Of a DNA stretch of 64,000 nt, positions 1 to 8,626 are shown piece by piece. The translations under genes and the position numbers were made by a program. The notes under the pieces are model-generated. The model was not told where the DNA came from. It was given only the letters and a program-made list of their open reading frames with translations, and made no database searches. The stretch comes from Nitrosomonas sp. Is79A3 (GTDB lineage Bacteria; Pseudomonadota; Gammaproteobacteria; Burkholderiales; Nitrosomonadaceae), in the NCBI RefSeq assembly GCF_000219585.1, contig NC_015731.1, positions 744,001 through 808,000 on the forward strand, read 5' to 3'. Position 1 is the stretch's first letter. Every line of letters starts with the position of its first letter.

Positions 1-351
1 CTGCAATGGATAAGGCATGCCACCCAGTATGCTGACGACTTTTGTACGTGGGAGGTATTTGCCGTATTTCAGGGCTGCTTCGGAGACTTGCAGTGCAAGT
101 TCACGCGTCGGGGTCAGTACTAAAACGCGTGGGCCACGACCAGGTGTTTTTGCCGGTGTAGCCAGGAGATGCAGTGCTGGTAACATGAAGGCGGCTGTTT
201 TGCCGGTTCCTGTTTGTGCAGATGCCATGATATCGTGACCTGACAGTAATTCAGGTATGGCTTGTTTCTGAATCGGCGTAGGGGTTGTGTACCCTGCGTC
301 TTGAATTGCTTTAATAATAGATGGATTTAAGTTCAGATCTTCAAAAGACAC
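1..351 (-). CDS. DEAD-box ATP-dependent RNA helicase, N-terminal part (RhlE-like)
   Basis: Minus-strand reading frame that runs off the left window edge; 117 N-terminal codons are visible. It shows a Q motif (TPTPIQKQAIP), Walker A/motif I (AQTGTGKT), motif Ia (PTRELALQ) and the GG motif (SILGGM), in the order of DEAD-box helicase domain 1. The family unwinds short RNA duplexes in ribosome assembly and RNA decay. The start is a GTG at 351: an in-frame TAG lies four codons upstream and an AGGA Shine-Dalgarno sequence precedes it. RhlE is the closest impression, but the diagnostic C-terminal part is outside the window. Confidence 0.88.
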   Translation of the reverse strand, partial: MSFEDLNLNPSIIKAIQDAGYTTPTPIQKQAIPELLSGHDIMASAQTGTGKTAAFMLPALHLLATPAKTPGRGPRVLVLTPTRELALQVSEAALKYGKYLPRTKVVSILGGMPYPLQ

Positions 352-405
352 GTCGTTTTCCTAAAAAGTGAGAATTGGACGCACGAGCCAGGAGAACGCC
401 ATAGA

Positions 406-590
406 ATGGAGCATAGCCTTGCTAGCGCATTAAATAAAGCATCGCCGCTAACCAAGATTGCTGCACATTTTCCGGAGAAACTTGAAAAATTGAAGAGAGG
501 CCAGGAACGATGAAACCAGATAAACTTGATCAGGAAGTTTCAAAAATAGCCCCAATCAACCTTAGCCGAGCAGTATACTTGATTATATAA
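406..590 (+). other. Two tiny overlapping ORFs in the helicase-tyrS gap
   Basis: The 338-base gap between the helicase start and the tyrS end holds no recognisable gene. Two small plus-strand ORFs are present: 406-513 (35 aa, start MEHSLASALNK) and 510-590 (26 aa, start MKPDKLDQEVSK). They overlap through ATGA, and the second has an AGGA five bases before its ATG. The coupling is suggestive, but neither peptide was recognised. They could be chance ORFs or the remains of a decayed gene. Confidence 0.2.
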
Positions 591-689
591 TTACTTGCAA
601 TTTATTTGCGCTATTTCACAAATGGCATGCCGGATTTTTGATTCCAAACAGAATAATTGAGACACAACGCGTCAAGCTGGATGAGGGAA

Positions 690-1892
690 TTACTGGATAA
701 CGACTTTGGCAAACTTTCTTTTGCCCACTTGTATGACGACGGATTCTCCGCGCATGATTTTGGTTGATTTGTCTTCTATTTTTTCGCCATTTAATTTGAC
801 GGCACCCTGATCGATCATACGGAGCGCTTCACTGGTACTGGCAGTTAATCCCGCCAGTTTTAATATTTGTACCAAAGGTATCTCATTATCTTGTGCCTGA
901 ATTATTTTTTCCGGTATTTCATCAGGTAATGCGCCATGTTTAAAGCGTGCCTCAAAATCGGCGAGTGCTTCCGCCGCATCCTGTTGGCTATGAAAACGCA
1001 CGACAATTTCCTGTGCGAGCTTTACCTTAATATCCCGCGGATTGCGTCCTTCCTGTACTTCTTCGCGCCATTTCTGAATGGTTTGCAAAGATTCAAAAGA
1101 TAACAGTTCGAAGTAACGCCACATGAGCTGATCCGATACGGACATCAGCTTGCCGAAAATCTCTTTCGAGCTTTCGGTGATACCCACGTAATTATTTAAA
1201 GACTTGGACATTTTATTGACACCATCCAGTCCTTCCAGCAACGGCATTGTGAGTATGCATTGCTGCGATTGTCCAAAGTGCTTTTGCAGTTCTCGCCCCA
1301 TGAGCAAGTTAAATTTCTGATCGGTTCCGCCCAATTCAAGATCAGCCCTCAGTGCAACGGAATCATAGCCCTGGATTAAGGGATAAAGAAATTCATGAAT
1401 GGCGATTGCCTGATTGTTGCTGTAGCGTTTGTCAAAATCATCCCGTTCCAGCATACGTGCGACCGTATGTGTGGCAGCTAATTTGATGAGATCGGCGGCA
1501 TTCAGTTTGTCCATCCAGGATGAGTTAAACACCACTTCCGTATGCTCAGGTTTTAATATTTTAAAAACCTGGGCGGTATAGGATTTGGCGTTTTCCGCAA
1601 CTTGCTCGCGGGTCAGCGGCGGACGAGTAGTGTTTTTCCCGCTTGGATCACCAATCATGCCCGTGAAATCACCAATCAGAAACAGAATGTGGTGTCCCAT
1701 ATCCTGTAGCTGGCGCAGTTTGTTGAGTAAGACAGTATGACCCAGATGCAAATCCGGGGCGGTTGGATCAAAACCAGCCTTGATGCGTAAGGGTTTCCCA
1801 GAAATAAGCTTACTTTCCAGCTCTGTTTCAACTAATAGTTCGTGGCTTCCGCGTTTTATAATTTCAAGCTGGGATTTTATTGATTTATTCAC
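690..1892 (-). CDS. tyrS: Tyrosyl-tRNA synthetase
   Basis: Cytoplasmic class I aminoacyl-tRNA synthetase that charges tRNA-Tyr. At 400 aa it matches the bacterial TyrRS branch that uses a KMSKS loop. Visible signatures are the HIGH-type motif HLGH near residue 50, the tyrosine pocket region with GGTDQKFN near residue 190, and KMSKS near residue 228. A C-terminal S4 RNA-binding domain covers about 340-400 ([12 protein letters not shown]). The start is GTG at 1892. It is divergent from the M23 peptidase gene, and a palindrome lies in the shared promoter region. Confidence 0.96.
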   Translation of the reverse strand: MNKSIKSQLEIIKRGSHELLVETELESKLISGKPLRIKAGFDPTAPDLHLGHTVLLNKLRQLQDMGHHILFLIGDFTGMIGDPSGKNTTRPPLTREQVAENAKSYTAQVFKILKPEHTEVVFNSSWMDKLNAADLIKLAATHTVARMLERDDFDKRYSNNQAIAIHEFLYPLIQGYDSVALRADLELGGTDQKFNLLMGRELQKHFGQSQQCILTMPLLEGLDGVNKMSKSLNNYVGITESSKEIFGKLMSVSDQLMWRYFELLSFESLQTIQKWREEVQEGRNPRDIKVKLAQEIVVRFHSQQDAAEALADFEARFKHGALPDEIPEKIIQAQDNEIPLVQILKLAGLTASTSEALRMIDQGAVKLNGEKIEDKSTKIMRGESVVIQVGKRKFAKVVIQ

Positions 1893-1961
1893 GATAGATG
1901 TAAGTCAAGGATTTTTATTAATATTTTAATATGTGGAAATATTTTACTAGGACATTCCTAG

Positions 1962-1977
1962 TTGTACTCTAGTACAA
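1962..1977. promoter_or_regulatory. Perfect 7-2-7 palindrome between tyrS and the M23 peptidase gene
   Basis: TTGTACT-CT-AGTACAA is an exact inverted repeat in the divergent intergenic region, overlapping the region just upstream of a possible -35 (TTGACT at 1979). Its symmetry and position fit an operator for a dimeric regulator. The cognate regulator is unknown, and no second copy was noticed in the window. Confidence 0.35.
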
Positions 1978-2045
1978 ATTGACTATTTTCATGTTAGACT
2001 CGCGCCTGTCTGTAAATGATACAAATGACTGGAGGTACTTCATAG

Positions 2046-3380
2046 ATGCTATATTCACTACTTAGCAGTAAACAAAGGATTCTAGCTCAAAACTCATCAA
2101 AACTAACAAAAAAAACAATTCGCTGGCTGGTGGCATTATCCAGCATACCATTATTCGGTATCGTCACTGCGTTTGGAATTGCACCCAATACGCGCTCATT
2201 TGAAGAAATTCAAGTAGAAGAAGTAGTCCTTGATCTATCCATTCCAGATGTTCTCTCCGAGACTCAAACCAATCACACTTTCTGGCGCCAGGAAAACATC
2301 CGGCGTGGCGATACCATCGCAGCGATTTTAAATCGGCTGGATGTCAGTAATCAGGATTCGACTGAGTTTTTACAGGCAGCACGGGGAAGCCGTGCGATGC
2401 GCCAACTGAAGCCAGGTAAAACCATCTATGCGCAGACTACGGCCGATGGCGAGTTATTGACACTGCGCTACTTCTTTGGCAACGAAGAACTGTTTTTGAT
2501 GGAAAAGACAGATGATGTATTCAAAATGACTGAGCAATCGATTGAGCTCGATACTCAGATTCATATGAAATCCGGTGTCATCAACAGTTCTCTGTTTGCT
2601 GCGACCGATAACGCGGGTATACCCAACAATATCGCCATGCAGCTGACTGAAATATTTGCATCGGAAATCGATTTTTATCGGGACTTGCGTCAGGGTGACC
2701 GCTTTACGGTCGTGTATGAAACATTCTCGAATGATAATGGTAAACGCGCTAAAACAGGCCGTGTATTAGCAGTTGAGTTTATCAATAAGGGAAAATCCCA
2801 TCAGGCAATCTATTTCAAAGCATCTAACGGTGCAGATGGCTATTACACGCCGGAAGGAGAAAGTTTACGCAAGGCATTTTTGCTTTCGCCGCTGGCTTTC
2901 TCGCGTGTCAGCTCAGGTTTCACGAATGCACGTTTTCATCCAATCCTTAAAGAATGGCGTGCGCATCGAGGCATTGATTATGCCGCACAGACCGGAACTC
3001 CTGTAAGAGCAACGGCAAGTGGGATCATTTCATTCTCCGGCTCACAAAAAGGGTACGGCAATTTGGTTGTTCTCAAACATAATGGCAAGTATGAATCAGC
3101 GTACGGCCATTTGTCTCGCTTTGCAAGCGGGATGGGCAAAGGCAAGCGGGTTAATCAGGGGGATGTGATTGGCTATGTTGGCTCGACCGGTATGGCAACG
3201 GGCCCGCATTTACATTATGAATTACGTGTTGACGGTGTGCAACGCGATCCGACAAAGGTTGTTCTTCCGACTGCCCCGCCGATTGCGAAGCGTGATTTGA
3301 ATACTTTCCAGAAGGAGACTCACTCGCTGGTCGCGCGTTTAAATATCATGCGTAATATTCAACTCGCATCGCTAGAATAA
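2046..3380 (+). CDS. M23 family murein endopeptidase (MepM/YebA-like)
   Basis: Predicted envelope zinc metallopeptidase that cleaves peptidoglycan cross-links during wall growth or separation. It has 444 aa. Residues about 25-45 form a single N-terminal membrane segment or uncleaved signal. A LysM-like/OapA-type region follows (near WRQENIRRGDTIAAIL). The LytM/M23 domain lies at the C-terminus, with the metal ligands in HRGIDYAAQTGTPV and the HLHYEL (HxH) motif. A GGAGG sequence precedes the ATG. It is followed by a hairpin and then anmK. MepM-like domain order is clear, but the exact orthologue name is not certain. Confidence 0.9.
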   Translation: MLYSLLSSKQRILAQNSSKLTKKTIRWLVALSSIPLFGIVTAFGIAPNTRSFEEIQVEEVVLDLSIPDVLSETQTNHTFWRQENIRRGDTIAAILNRLDVSNQDSTEFLQAARGSRAMRQLKPGKTIYAQTTADGELLTLRYFFGNEELFLMEKTDDVFKMTEQSIELDTQIHMKSGVINSSLFAATDNAGIPNNIAMQLTEIFASEIDFYRDLRQGDRFTVVYETFSNDNGKRAKTGRVLAVEFINKGKSHQAIYFKASNGADGYYTPEGESLRKAFLLSPLAFSRVSSGFTNARFHPILKEWRAHRGIDYAAQTGTPVRATASGIISFSGSQKGYGNLVVLKHNGKYESAYGHLSRFASGMGKGKRVNQGDVIGYVGSTGMATGPHLHYELRVDGVQRDPTKVVLPTAPPIAKRDLNTFQKETHSLVARLNIMRNIQLASLE

Positions 3381-3397
3381 TAAGGAATAAAACGTGT

Positions 3398-3428
3398 AAT
3401 TGGCGGTTTTTTAACAGAACCGCCAATT
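3398..3428. terminator. Perfect 11-bp stem-loop after the M23 peptidase gene
   Basis: AATTGGCGGTT and AACCGCCAATT form an exact inverted repeat with a 9-base loop, 18 bases after the peptidase stop codon. There is no strong U-tract after it, so it may be a weak terminator, an mRNA-stabilising hairpin, or an attenuator ahead of anmK. Confidence 0.5.
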
Positions 3429-3435
3429 TACATTG

Positions 3436-3483
3436 ATGAAAATCAGTATTGAAACCCTTTCCAAAGCACTGAAGGATAGTTGA
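3436..3483 (+). other. Possible 15-codon leader ORF upstream of anmK
   Basis: A short ORF (MKISIETLSKALKDS) starts eight bases after the hairpin and ends 26 bases before the anmK ATG. No clear ribosome binding site precedes it. It could couple translation to anmK, whose own start is ambiguous, or it could be chance. Confidence 0.2.
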
Positions 3484-3508
3484 AATCGGCTCGCTATTTA
3501 TAGGCATC

Positions 3509-4582
3509 ATGTCAGGCACAAGCCTGGATGGTGTCGATACCGTTCTGGTTGATTTTGGTAGCTCCACGCCGGTTTTACTGCAAACTTTTTTTTGCGCTTA
3601 TGATGATCAATTGCGTGAGCAATTGCTGTTATTGCATCAACCCGGTTATGATGAACTCAATCGCGCCGCAATTCTTAGTAACCAATTGTCCTGTCTTTAT
3701 GCACAAGCTACTGCGGGCTTGTTGGAAAATGCCGGTATCGCACCCCAACAGATTGTCGCAATCGGATGTCACGGGCAGACGGTTAGACACTGCCCAGAAG
3801 TAGAAAAAAATTATACGATTCAGCTTGTCAATGGCGCTTTACTGGCTGAGTTAACTCAGATAACAGTAGTCGCTGATTTCAGAAGCCGCGACATCGCTGC
3901 AGGCGGTCAGGGCGCTCCTTTGGTTCCAGCTTTTCACGATGCGGTTTTCAAGCATCCCGATTGCCATCGCGTTATTGTCAATATCGGCGGTATCGCTAAT
4001 ATAACCAGTCTTGATCCCTCTCACTCAATCATCGGCTTCGATTGCGGTCCAGGAAATCTTCTAATGGATGCCTGGTGTTTGCGTCATACCGGAAAAACAT
4101 ATGACAACAATGGACAATGGGCAGCCACAGGCCGGATTATTCCTGTCTTGCTGGAAGCGCTATTGGCGGACTATTTTTTCTTGCGCCAGCCCCCAAAAAG
4201 TACTGGAAGGGATTTGTTTAATGTTCAGTGGCTGGAAAAAAAATTAATGGGGAATGAAACGCCGGAAGATGTGCAAGCCACATTGCTGCAATTAACAGCG
4301 ATAACAATTGCCAGATCGATACAGGAATACTGCCAGACTGCTGAAGAAGTCTATGTCTGTGGTGGCGGCGCACATAATACTTTACTGCTGGATCGCTTGA
4401 TCGATGTCATTCCAGGAAAGGCGGTGGCGCTGACCGATCAATTGGGTGTGGCAGTAGATTGGGTGGAGGCCTTTGCATTTGCCTGGCTGGCACAGCAAAC
4501 GATGCTGCGTAAAACTGGAAGCTTGGCTGCCGTTACCGGCGCGAAAGGAGACAGGATTCTGGGAGCGATTTATCCAGCCTGA
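3509..4582 (+). CDS. anmK: Anhydro-N-acetylmuramic acid kinase
   Basis: Cytoplasmic sugar kinase of murein recycling: it converts 1,6-anhydro-MurNAc plus ATP to MurNAc-6-phosphate. The 357 aa contain the family hallmarks MSGTSLDGVD at the start, GHGQT-type CHGQTVRH, DFRSRDIAAGGQGAPL, NIGGIANIT, GFDCGPGN and the late CGGGAHN. The first ATG (3509) removes the usual N-terminal strand. Upstream in-frame codons encode LFIGI just before MSGTS, as in homologues, but no ATG, GTG or TTG exists between the TGA at 3470 and 3509. Initiation may therefore use a rare codon such as ATC 3485 or ATA 3476. Confidence 0.92.
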   Translation: MSGTSLDGVDTVLVDFGSSTPVLLQTFFCAYDDQLREQLLLLHQPGYDELNRAAILSNQLSCLYAQATAGLLENAGIAPQQIVAIGCHGQTVRHCPEVEKNYTIQLVNGALLAELTQITVVADFRSRDIAAGGQGAPLVPAFHDAVFKHPDCHRVIVNIGGIANITSLDPSHSIIGFDCGPGNLLMDAWCLRHTGKTYDNNGQWAATGRIIPVLLEALLADYFFLRQPPKSTGRDLFNVQWLEKKLMGNETPEDVQATLLQLTAITIARSIQEYCQTAEEVYVCGGGAHNTLLLDRLIDVIPGKAVALTDQLGVAVDWVEAFAFAWLAQQTMLRKTGSLAAVTGAKGDRILGAIYPA

Positions 4583-4609
4583 ATTTATTCCCCTATTGAT
4601 GCAGATGAC

Positions 4610-4954
4610 TTATACGGAAAACGATGACCCGCAACCGCAAGTGCTGGTGGCGCCGGGATTTTTGATGATAAATTGGGCGCCTTGCAGGTTCTCTTGATAG
4701 TCGATTTCAGCACCGATCAAATACTGGAAACTCATTGGGTCAACTAGCAGTTTGACGCCGTTTTTTTCCATAATGGTGTCATCTTCATTAATCAATTCAT
4801 CAAAAGTAAAACCATATTGGAAGCCAGAGCAGCCGCCACCACTGATAAAAACTCTGAGATTAAGATTATTATTCCCTTCTTCTTCAATGAGTTGTTTGAC
4901 TTTAGAAGCGGCGCTATCAGTAAATAAGAGAGGCGTATTAGTTTCAGTGCTCAT
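4610..4954 (-). CDS. erpA: Iron-sulfur cluster insertion protein ErpA
   Basis: A-type Fe-S carrier that delivers clusters to apoproteins in the cytoplasm. The cluster-binding cysteines are visible as GGGCSGFQY and the C-terminal CGCGSSF. An ATG at 4972 also opens the frame, but GTAGGA sits six bases before the ATG at 4954, so a 114-aa protein starting MSTETNTP is chosen. This agrees with normal ErpA length. It lies upstream of no Fe-S operon here and is convergent with anmK. Confidence 0.95.
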   Translation of the reverse strand: MSTETNTPLLFTDSAASKVKQLIEEEGNNNLNLRVFISGGGCSGFQYGFTFDELINEDDTIMEKNGVKLLVDPMSFQYLIGAEIDYQENLQGAQFIIKNPGATSTCGCGSSFSV

Positions 4955-5035
4955 AGTAGTTCCTACAGTCATAGTTTCATAGTTGTTTGTTATCTTTAGG
5001 TTTCTAAAATACCCAATGGTTCATCGCGCATTTCA

Positions 5036-5497
5036 TTATACCGCATCGTTTTCTGTGGGAATATGCTGCTTTTCTACTGCGGATGGCATTAATGCTATCA
5101 TTGTCTCAGGTTGTTGCGCACTCTCAGCATCCGGTTTGCTCTGGTGGATCATTTTTCCTTCCACCGAGGCGCCCAGTTGAATCTCTAAAGAACCGTACTG
5201 AACGTCGCCATATACCTTCGCTTTTTCTTGTAATTCCAGATACTCTTGTGCCTGAATAGGGCCGGTTACTGTGCCATTGATTACGACATTGGCGACTTTT
5301 ATTTTACCTGTTATGCTACCTTCAGTGCTGAGTACCAGTGTGCTATGTTCATCATCGGCTGCTATGACATTACCGGAAATGTGTCCATCAATTCGCAGAC
5401 CGCCTGTGAAATTAATATCTCCTGTGATATGCGTGTTTGCACCGATCAAGGTATCAATATGGGGGTGAAGCGATTTTTTCTTTTTCCTGCCGAACAT
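5036..5497 (-). CDS. Bactofilin family protein
   Basis: A 153-aa polymer-forming cytoskeletal protein (DUF583/bactofilin), probably membrane-associated and involved in cell shape or envelope organisation. It opens with a basic MFGRKKKK tail. The right-handed beta-helix core (about 15-115) shows repeated G-x-I/V turns such as THITGDINFTGGLRIDG and GSITGKIKVANVVING. The C-terminus is variable and polar. AAGGAG precedes the start. It follows the DUF6776-type gene by 12 bases, so the two are probably co-transcribed. Confidence 0.9.
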   Translation of the reverse strand: MFGRKKKKSLHPHIDTLIGANTHITGDINFTGGLRIDGHISGNVIAADDEHSTLVLSTEGSITGKIKVANVVINGTVTGPIQAQEYLELQEKAKVYGDVQYGSLEIQLGASVEGKMIHQSKPDAESAQQPETMIALMPSAVEKQHIPTENDAV

Positions 5498-5509
5498 ATT
5501 TCTTCTCCT

Positions 5510-6244
5510 TCACAATGCCGGTTGCACAGTTTCGGTTAATATGGCCTTGTTGTCATTATTTTTATAAATTTGCACTTGCAAGTTTTCTACGATGGTATCA
5601 GGGGGTACATTGAAAGTTTCTTCCAGTCTGTGAAAAGACTTGAATTTGACAGGAAAGTCTTGCGTGGCATTTTTGTTGGTAAGCGGTATGATTTTACTTT
5701 GATCATTTTGCAACAGCTTAACCTGGAATCTTAGGTTTCCCTTGAAATCATTAGGCCTTTCTCCGCCCTGGATGAGTGTCAGCGCATAGCGGTATTTACC
5801 AGGAGTCTGTGTTTCTTTCAAACTAAAATGATATATCGAAAGGCCATTTTTTGTATTGCTGGCTATTAGATGCTGAAAGAACGCCTGTTTTTCCTTTAAA
5901 TGATCATTCTCGTTAGCAAGCGATTTTACTTGTTCAGCAAGATTCTCATTGGCGGTATTGCTGATTTGTAATTGTTGTATCAAATCACCGATCTGATTGC
6001 ATAATTTTTGCTTTTTTGTTTGTCTGCAATTTCCTGGATCATAAGAATGCGCTAACTTTTCTTGGTCAATGTCATTTTGTGTATTTACTGATTGCCTGCC
6101 AGCTTCGTACATGCCCCATGACAGCAGAGTTAATAATGAGCCGCAAATAATAATTGCTGTTAGGAGAAATTGCCAAGACAGATGCGGGCGCACGACAACG
6201 CGAGGAGAAAGAATCTTGGGTTTTTTCTGGAAAAACTTGTACAC
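5510..6244 (-). CDS. Membrane-anchored coiled-coil protein (DUF6776-like)
   Basis: A 244-aa protein of no known function. One transmembrane helix (about 24-46, WQFLLTAIIICGSLLTLLSWG) is followed by a coiled-coil stretch around residues 85-120 and a beta-rich C-terminal domain. It resembles the uncharacterised proteins that precede bactofilin genes in betaproteobacteria (DUF6776). Gene order and tight spacing suggest that it works with the bactofilin at the envelope; this is inference. Confidence 0.75.
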   Translation of the reverse strand: MYKFFQKKPKILSPRVVVRPHLSWQFLLTAIIICGSLLTLLSWGMYEAGRQSVNTQNDIDQEKLAHSYDPGNCRQTKKQKLCNQIGDLIQQLQISNTANENLAEQVKSLANENDHLKEKQAFFQHLIASNTKNGLSIYHFSLKETQTPGKYRYALTLIQGGERPNDFKGNLRFQVKLLQNDQSKIIPLTNKNATQDFPVKFKSFHRLEETFNVPPDTIVENLQVQIYKNNDNKAILTETVQPAL

Positions 6245-6369
6245 CTGTGGCGCTCTATAAAAGGATATTCAAATTATCTGCACATGATCATAACAATGTT
6301 GCCGGTATTGATGAAGATCCTCTTTCTGTAATCGTAATCAGATTCTGATGCATCAGAAATAATAGCACA

Positions 6370-7398
6370 TTAAGGTAAAAGTGGAACTTGGTTAATGCCA
6401 AGTGTTTCAGGTAGACCGAACATTATATTCATATTTTGTATTGCTTGCCCTGCCGCGCCTTTTACCAGATTATCAGTTACTGATAGTATCACGACCGTGT
6501 CGCTGTTTTGTGGTTGATGCACGGCAATACGGCAAATATTCGAACCGCGTACCGAGCGGGTTTCCGGGTGCTTGCCTGCGGGTAACACGTCGACAAAAGC
6601 TTCATTCTGGTAGCGTTTCTCGTAGAGTGCCTGCAAGTCAATCTGTTTGGTCAGTTTGCCATAGAGCGTTGCATGAATGCCTCGAATCATCGGTACCAGA
6701 TGCGGGACAAATGTTAGGCCGACCGGCCGCTTGGCTACATTGGCAAGGCCCTGTCTGATTTCTGGGAGATGCCGGTGTCCTGGAACACCATAGGCCTTGA
6801 AATTATCGGATGCTTCAGCATGCAGCGTATGTACTTCGGCTTTTCGGCCTGCACCGGATACGCCCGATTTGACATCGGCAATGAGGTAATCCAAATCAAT
6901 GATTCCCGCTTCAATCAGCGGTAAAAAGCCAAGTTGTACCGCTGTTGGATAGCAGCCAGGATTGGCAATCAAACGCGCATTCTTGACTTGTTCGCGGTTA
7001 ATTTCCGGTAAACCGTATACCGCCTCAGCGACCAGGCCGGGGCAGGCATGTTGCATGCCGTACCACTTTTCCCATTCGGTCACATTCTTGATGCGAAAAT
7101 CAGCGGCCAAGTCGATGATCTTAACGCCAGCTTTAAGGAGGGATTCGGCTTGCTGCATTGCGATACCATTCGGAGTGGCAAAGAATACCAGATCACACTT
7201 GTTGAGTTTGGCATCAGCAGGGTCGCTGAATTTGAGATCGATATGTCCTCGCAGATTAGTAAATAATTCGGCGACACTCATGCCCGCTTCGCTACGTGAG
7301 GTAATTGCCTTGATTTTGACTTTTGGGTGTTGTGCCAGTAAGCGCAGTAATTCCACACCTGTGTACCCTGTTCCACCAACAATGCCTACATTGACCAT
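6370..7398 (-). CDS. argC: N-acetyl-gamma-glutamyl-phosphate reductase
   Basis: Third enzyme of arginine biosynthesis: NADPH-dependent reduction of N-acetylglutamyl-phosphate to the semialdehyde, in the cytoplasm. The 342 aa show the Rossmann start [17 protein letters not shown], the active-site cysteine in [11 protein letters not shown] near residue 150, and [18 protein letters not shown] precedes the ATG. It lies downstream of rpsI but a strong hairpin separates them, so argC probably has its own promoter in 7399-7453. Confidence 0.96.
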   Translation of the reverse strand: MVNVGIVGGTGYTGVELLRLLAQHPKVKIKAITSRSEAGMSVAELFTNLRGHIDLKFSDPADAKLNKCDLVFFATPNGIAMQQAESLLKAGVKIIDLAADFRIKNVTEWEKWYGMQHACPGLVAEAVYGLPEINREQVKNARLIANPGCYPTAVQLGFLPLIEAGIIDLDYLIADVKSGVSGAGRKAEVHTLHAEASDNFKAYGVPGHRHLPEIRQGLANVAKRPVGLTFVPHLVPMIRGIHATLYGKLTKQIDLQALYEKRYQNEAFVDVLPAGKHPETRSVRGSNICRIAVHQPQNSDTVVILSVTDNLVKGAAGQAIQNMNIMFGLPETLGINQVPLLP

Positions 7399-7453
7399 CG
7401 TGACTCCTGCTGTTTTTTCAGAAGGCGTATGCCTATTTGCTAAATATCAAATA

Positions 7454-7483
7454 AAAAAGCCGCCTGATAAGAGGCGGCTTTTT
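7454..7483 (-). terminator. Rho-independent terminator of the rplM-rpsI operon
   Basis: AAAAAGCCGCCT and AGGCGGCTTTTT form a perfect 12-bp stem with a 6-base loop (GATAAG). It starts 22 bases after the rpsI stop and carries the T-run on the minus strand. It can work in both directions. Confidence 0.9.
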
Positions 7484-7505
7484 AGATCCAAACAATAATA
7501 AAGAA

Positions 7506-7898
7506 TTATCGTTTAGAGAATTGTTTGCGTCGCCGCGCCTTACGCAAGCCAACTTTTTTTCTCTCAACTTCCCGTGCATCACGGGTAACCAAACCAGCTT
7601 TGCTTAATACAGGTTTCAGTGTCGCATCATAATCAATCAATGCACGGGTAATACCGTGCCGGACTGCGCCTGCCTGGCCTGATTCACCACCGCCATGGAT
7701 GTTTACCATGATATCAAATGTGGTGGAATTATTTGTTAATTCCAGCGGCTGTCTTACAATCATGCGACCGGTCTTGCGTGAAAAAAAGTCATCAATGGGT
7801 TTGTTATTGATGGTGATTTCACCTTTTCCGGGTTTGATAAAAACACGTGCGACAGCACTTTTACGCCGGCCGGTTCCATAATTATATTGAGTGGTCAT
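7506..7898 (-). CDS. rpsI: 30S ribosomal protein S9
   Basis: A 130-aa small-subunit protein with the typical start [18 protein letters not shown] and the basic tail ending [12 protein letters not shown] that reaches the P-site. It lies three bases behind rplM, the conserved bacterial pairing. Confidence 0.98.
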   Translation of the reverse strand: MTTQYNYGTGRRKSAVARVFIKPGKGEITINNKPIDDFFSRKTGRMIVRQPLELTNNSTTFDIMVNIHGGGESGQAGAVRHGITRALIDYDATLKPVLSKAGLVTRDAREVERKKVGLRKARRRKQFSKR

Positions 7899-7901
7899 AA
7901 A

Positions 7902-8336
7902 TTAGGCCCTAACTTCTAGTGGTTTGGGTTGTTGAGCGGCATGGGGGTGTGCATCACCCGCATATACCTTAAGTTTTTTTAACATCGCATATCCCAGCGG
8001 TCCTTTGGGCAACATACCTTTAACCGCTTTTTCAAGAGGGCGGCCTGGAAAACGCGCATGCATTTTCCTAAAGTTAGTTTCATATATTCCACCTGGGTAG
8101 CCGGTATGGCGATAATAGATTTTATCGTCCATTTTATTGCCGGTAACGCGCAACTTATCGACATTGACAACGACAATATAATCACCGGTATCAACATGCG
8201 GTGTGAAGATGGGTTTATGTTTGCCACGTAAACGATGGGCAATTAACGAAGCAAGCCGACCAAGTACTTTATCGGTCGCGTCAATGACAAACCAGTCATG
8301 ACTTACTTCGCGTGGTTTGGCTGAAAATGTTTTCAC
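7902..8336 (-). CDS. rplM: 50S ribosomal protein L13
   Basis: A 144-aa large-subunit protein, normal length. Signatures include [40 protein letters not shown] and the PKGPLG segment near residue 110. It is the first gene of the rplM-rpsI operon. The upstream region 8337-8578 is shared with glnS and was searched for a regulatory leader; none was recognised. Confidence 0.98.
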   Translation of the reverse strand: MKTFSAKPREVSHDWFVIDATDKVLGRLASLIAHRLRGKHKPIFTPHVDTGDYIVVVNVDKLRVTGNKMDDKIYYRHTGYPGGIYETNFRKMHARFPGRPLEKAVKGMLPKGPLGYAMLKKLKVYAGDAHPHAAQQPKPLEVRA

Positions 8337-8504
8337 GAAAACCTGTCCTGCTTATTCAAAAAGAGCCGGGAATTCTATGTCAGACACGGGTAAAAGTCAA
8401 ATTTAGAACGAGTTATTTTATGCTTGGCTAAAGATGAGCCCTAAACTGAAGCATGCAGCGGCGAGTAGTCTATCAAGGGTGGTGGCTTTTACGTTAATCG
8501 TCGC

Positions 8505-8510
8505 TATAAT
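8505..8510 (+). promoter_or_regulatory. Candidate -10 box for glnS
   Basis: A perfect TATAAT lies about 120 bases before the chosen glnS start. No convincing -35 hexamer is present at 16-18 bases spacing, so the assignment rests on the -10 alone. Confidence 0.3.
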
Positions 8511-8626
8511 CTGCCGGGAGACGCTCTGCTGACATTCGAACAATCAGTTCGAGCGAACTTCTGATAATTAGACACCATGTGTGGTATTTTACAGTAACAT
8601 ATCAATTACATGCCGAGAGACGAGCT

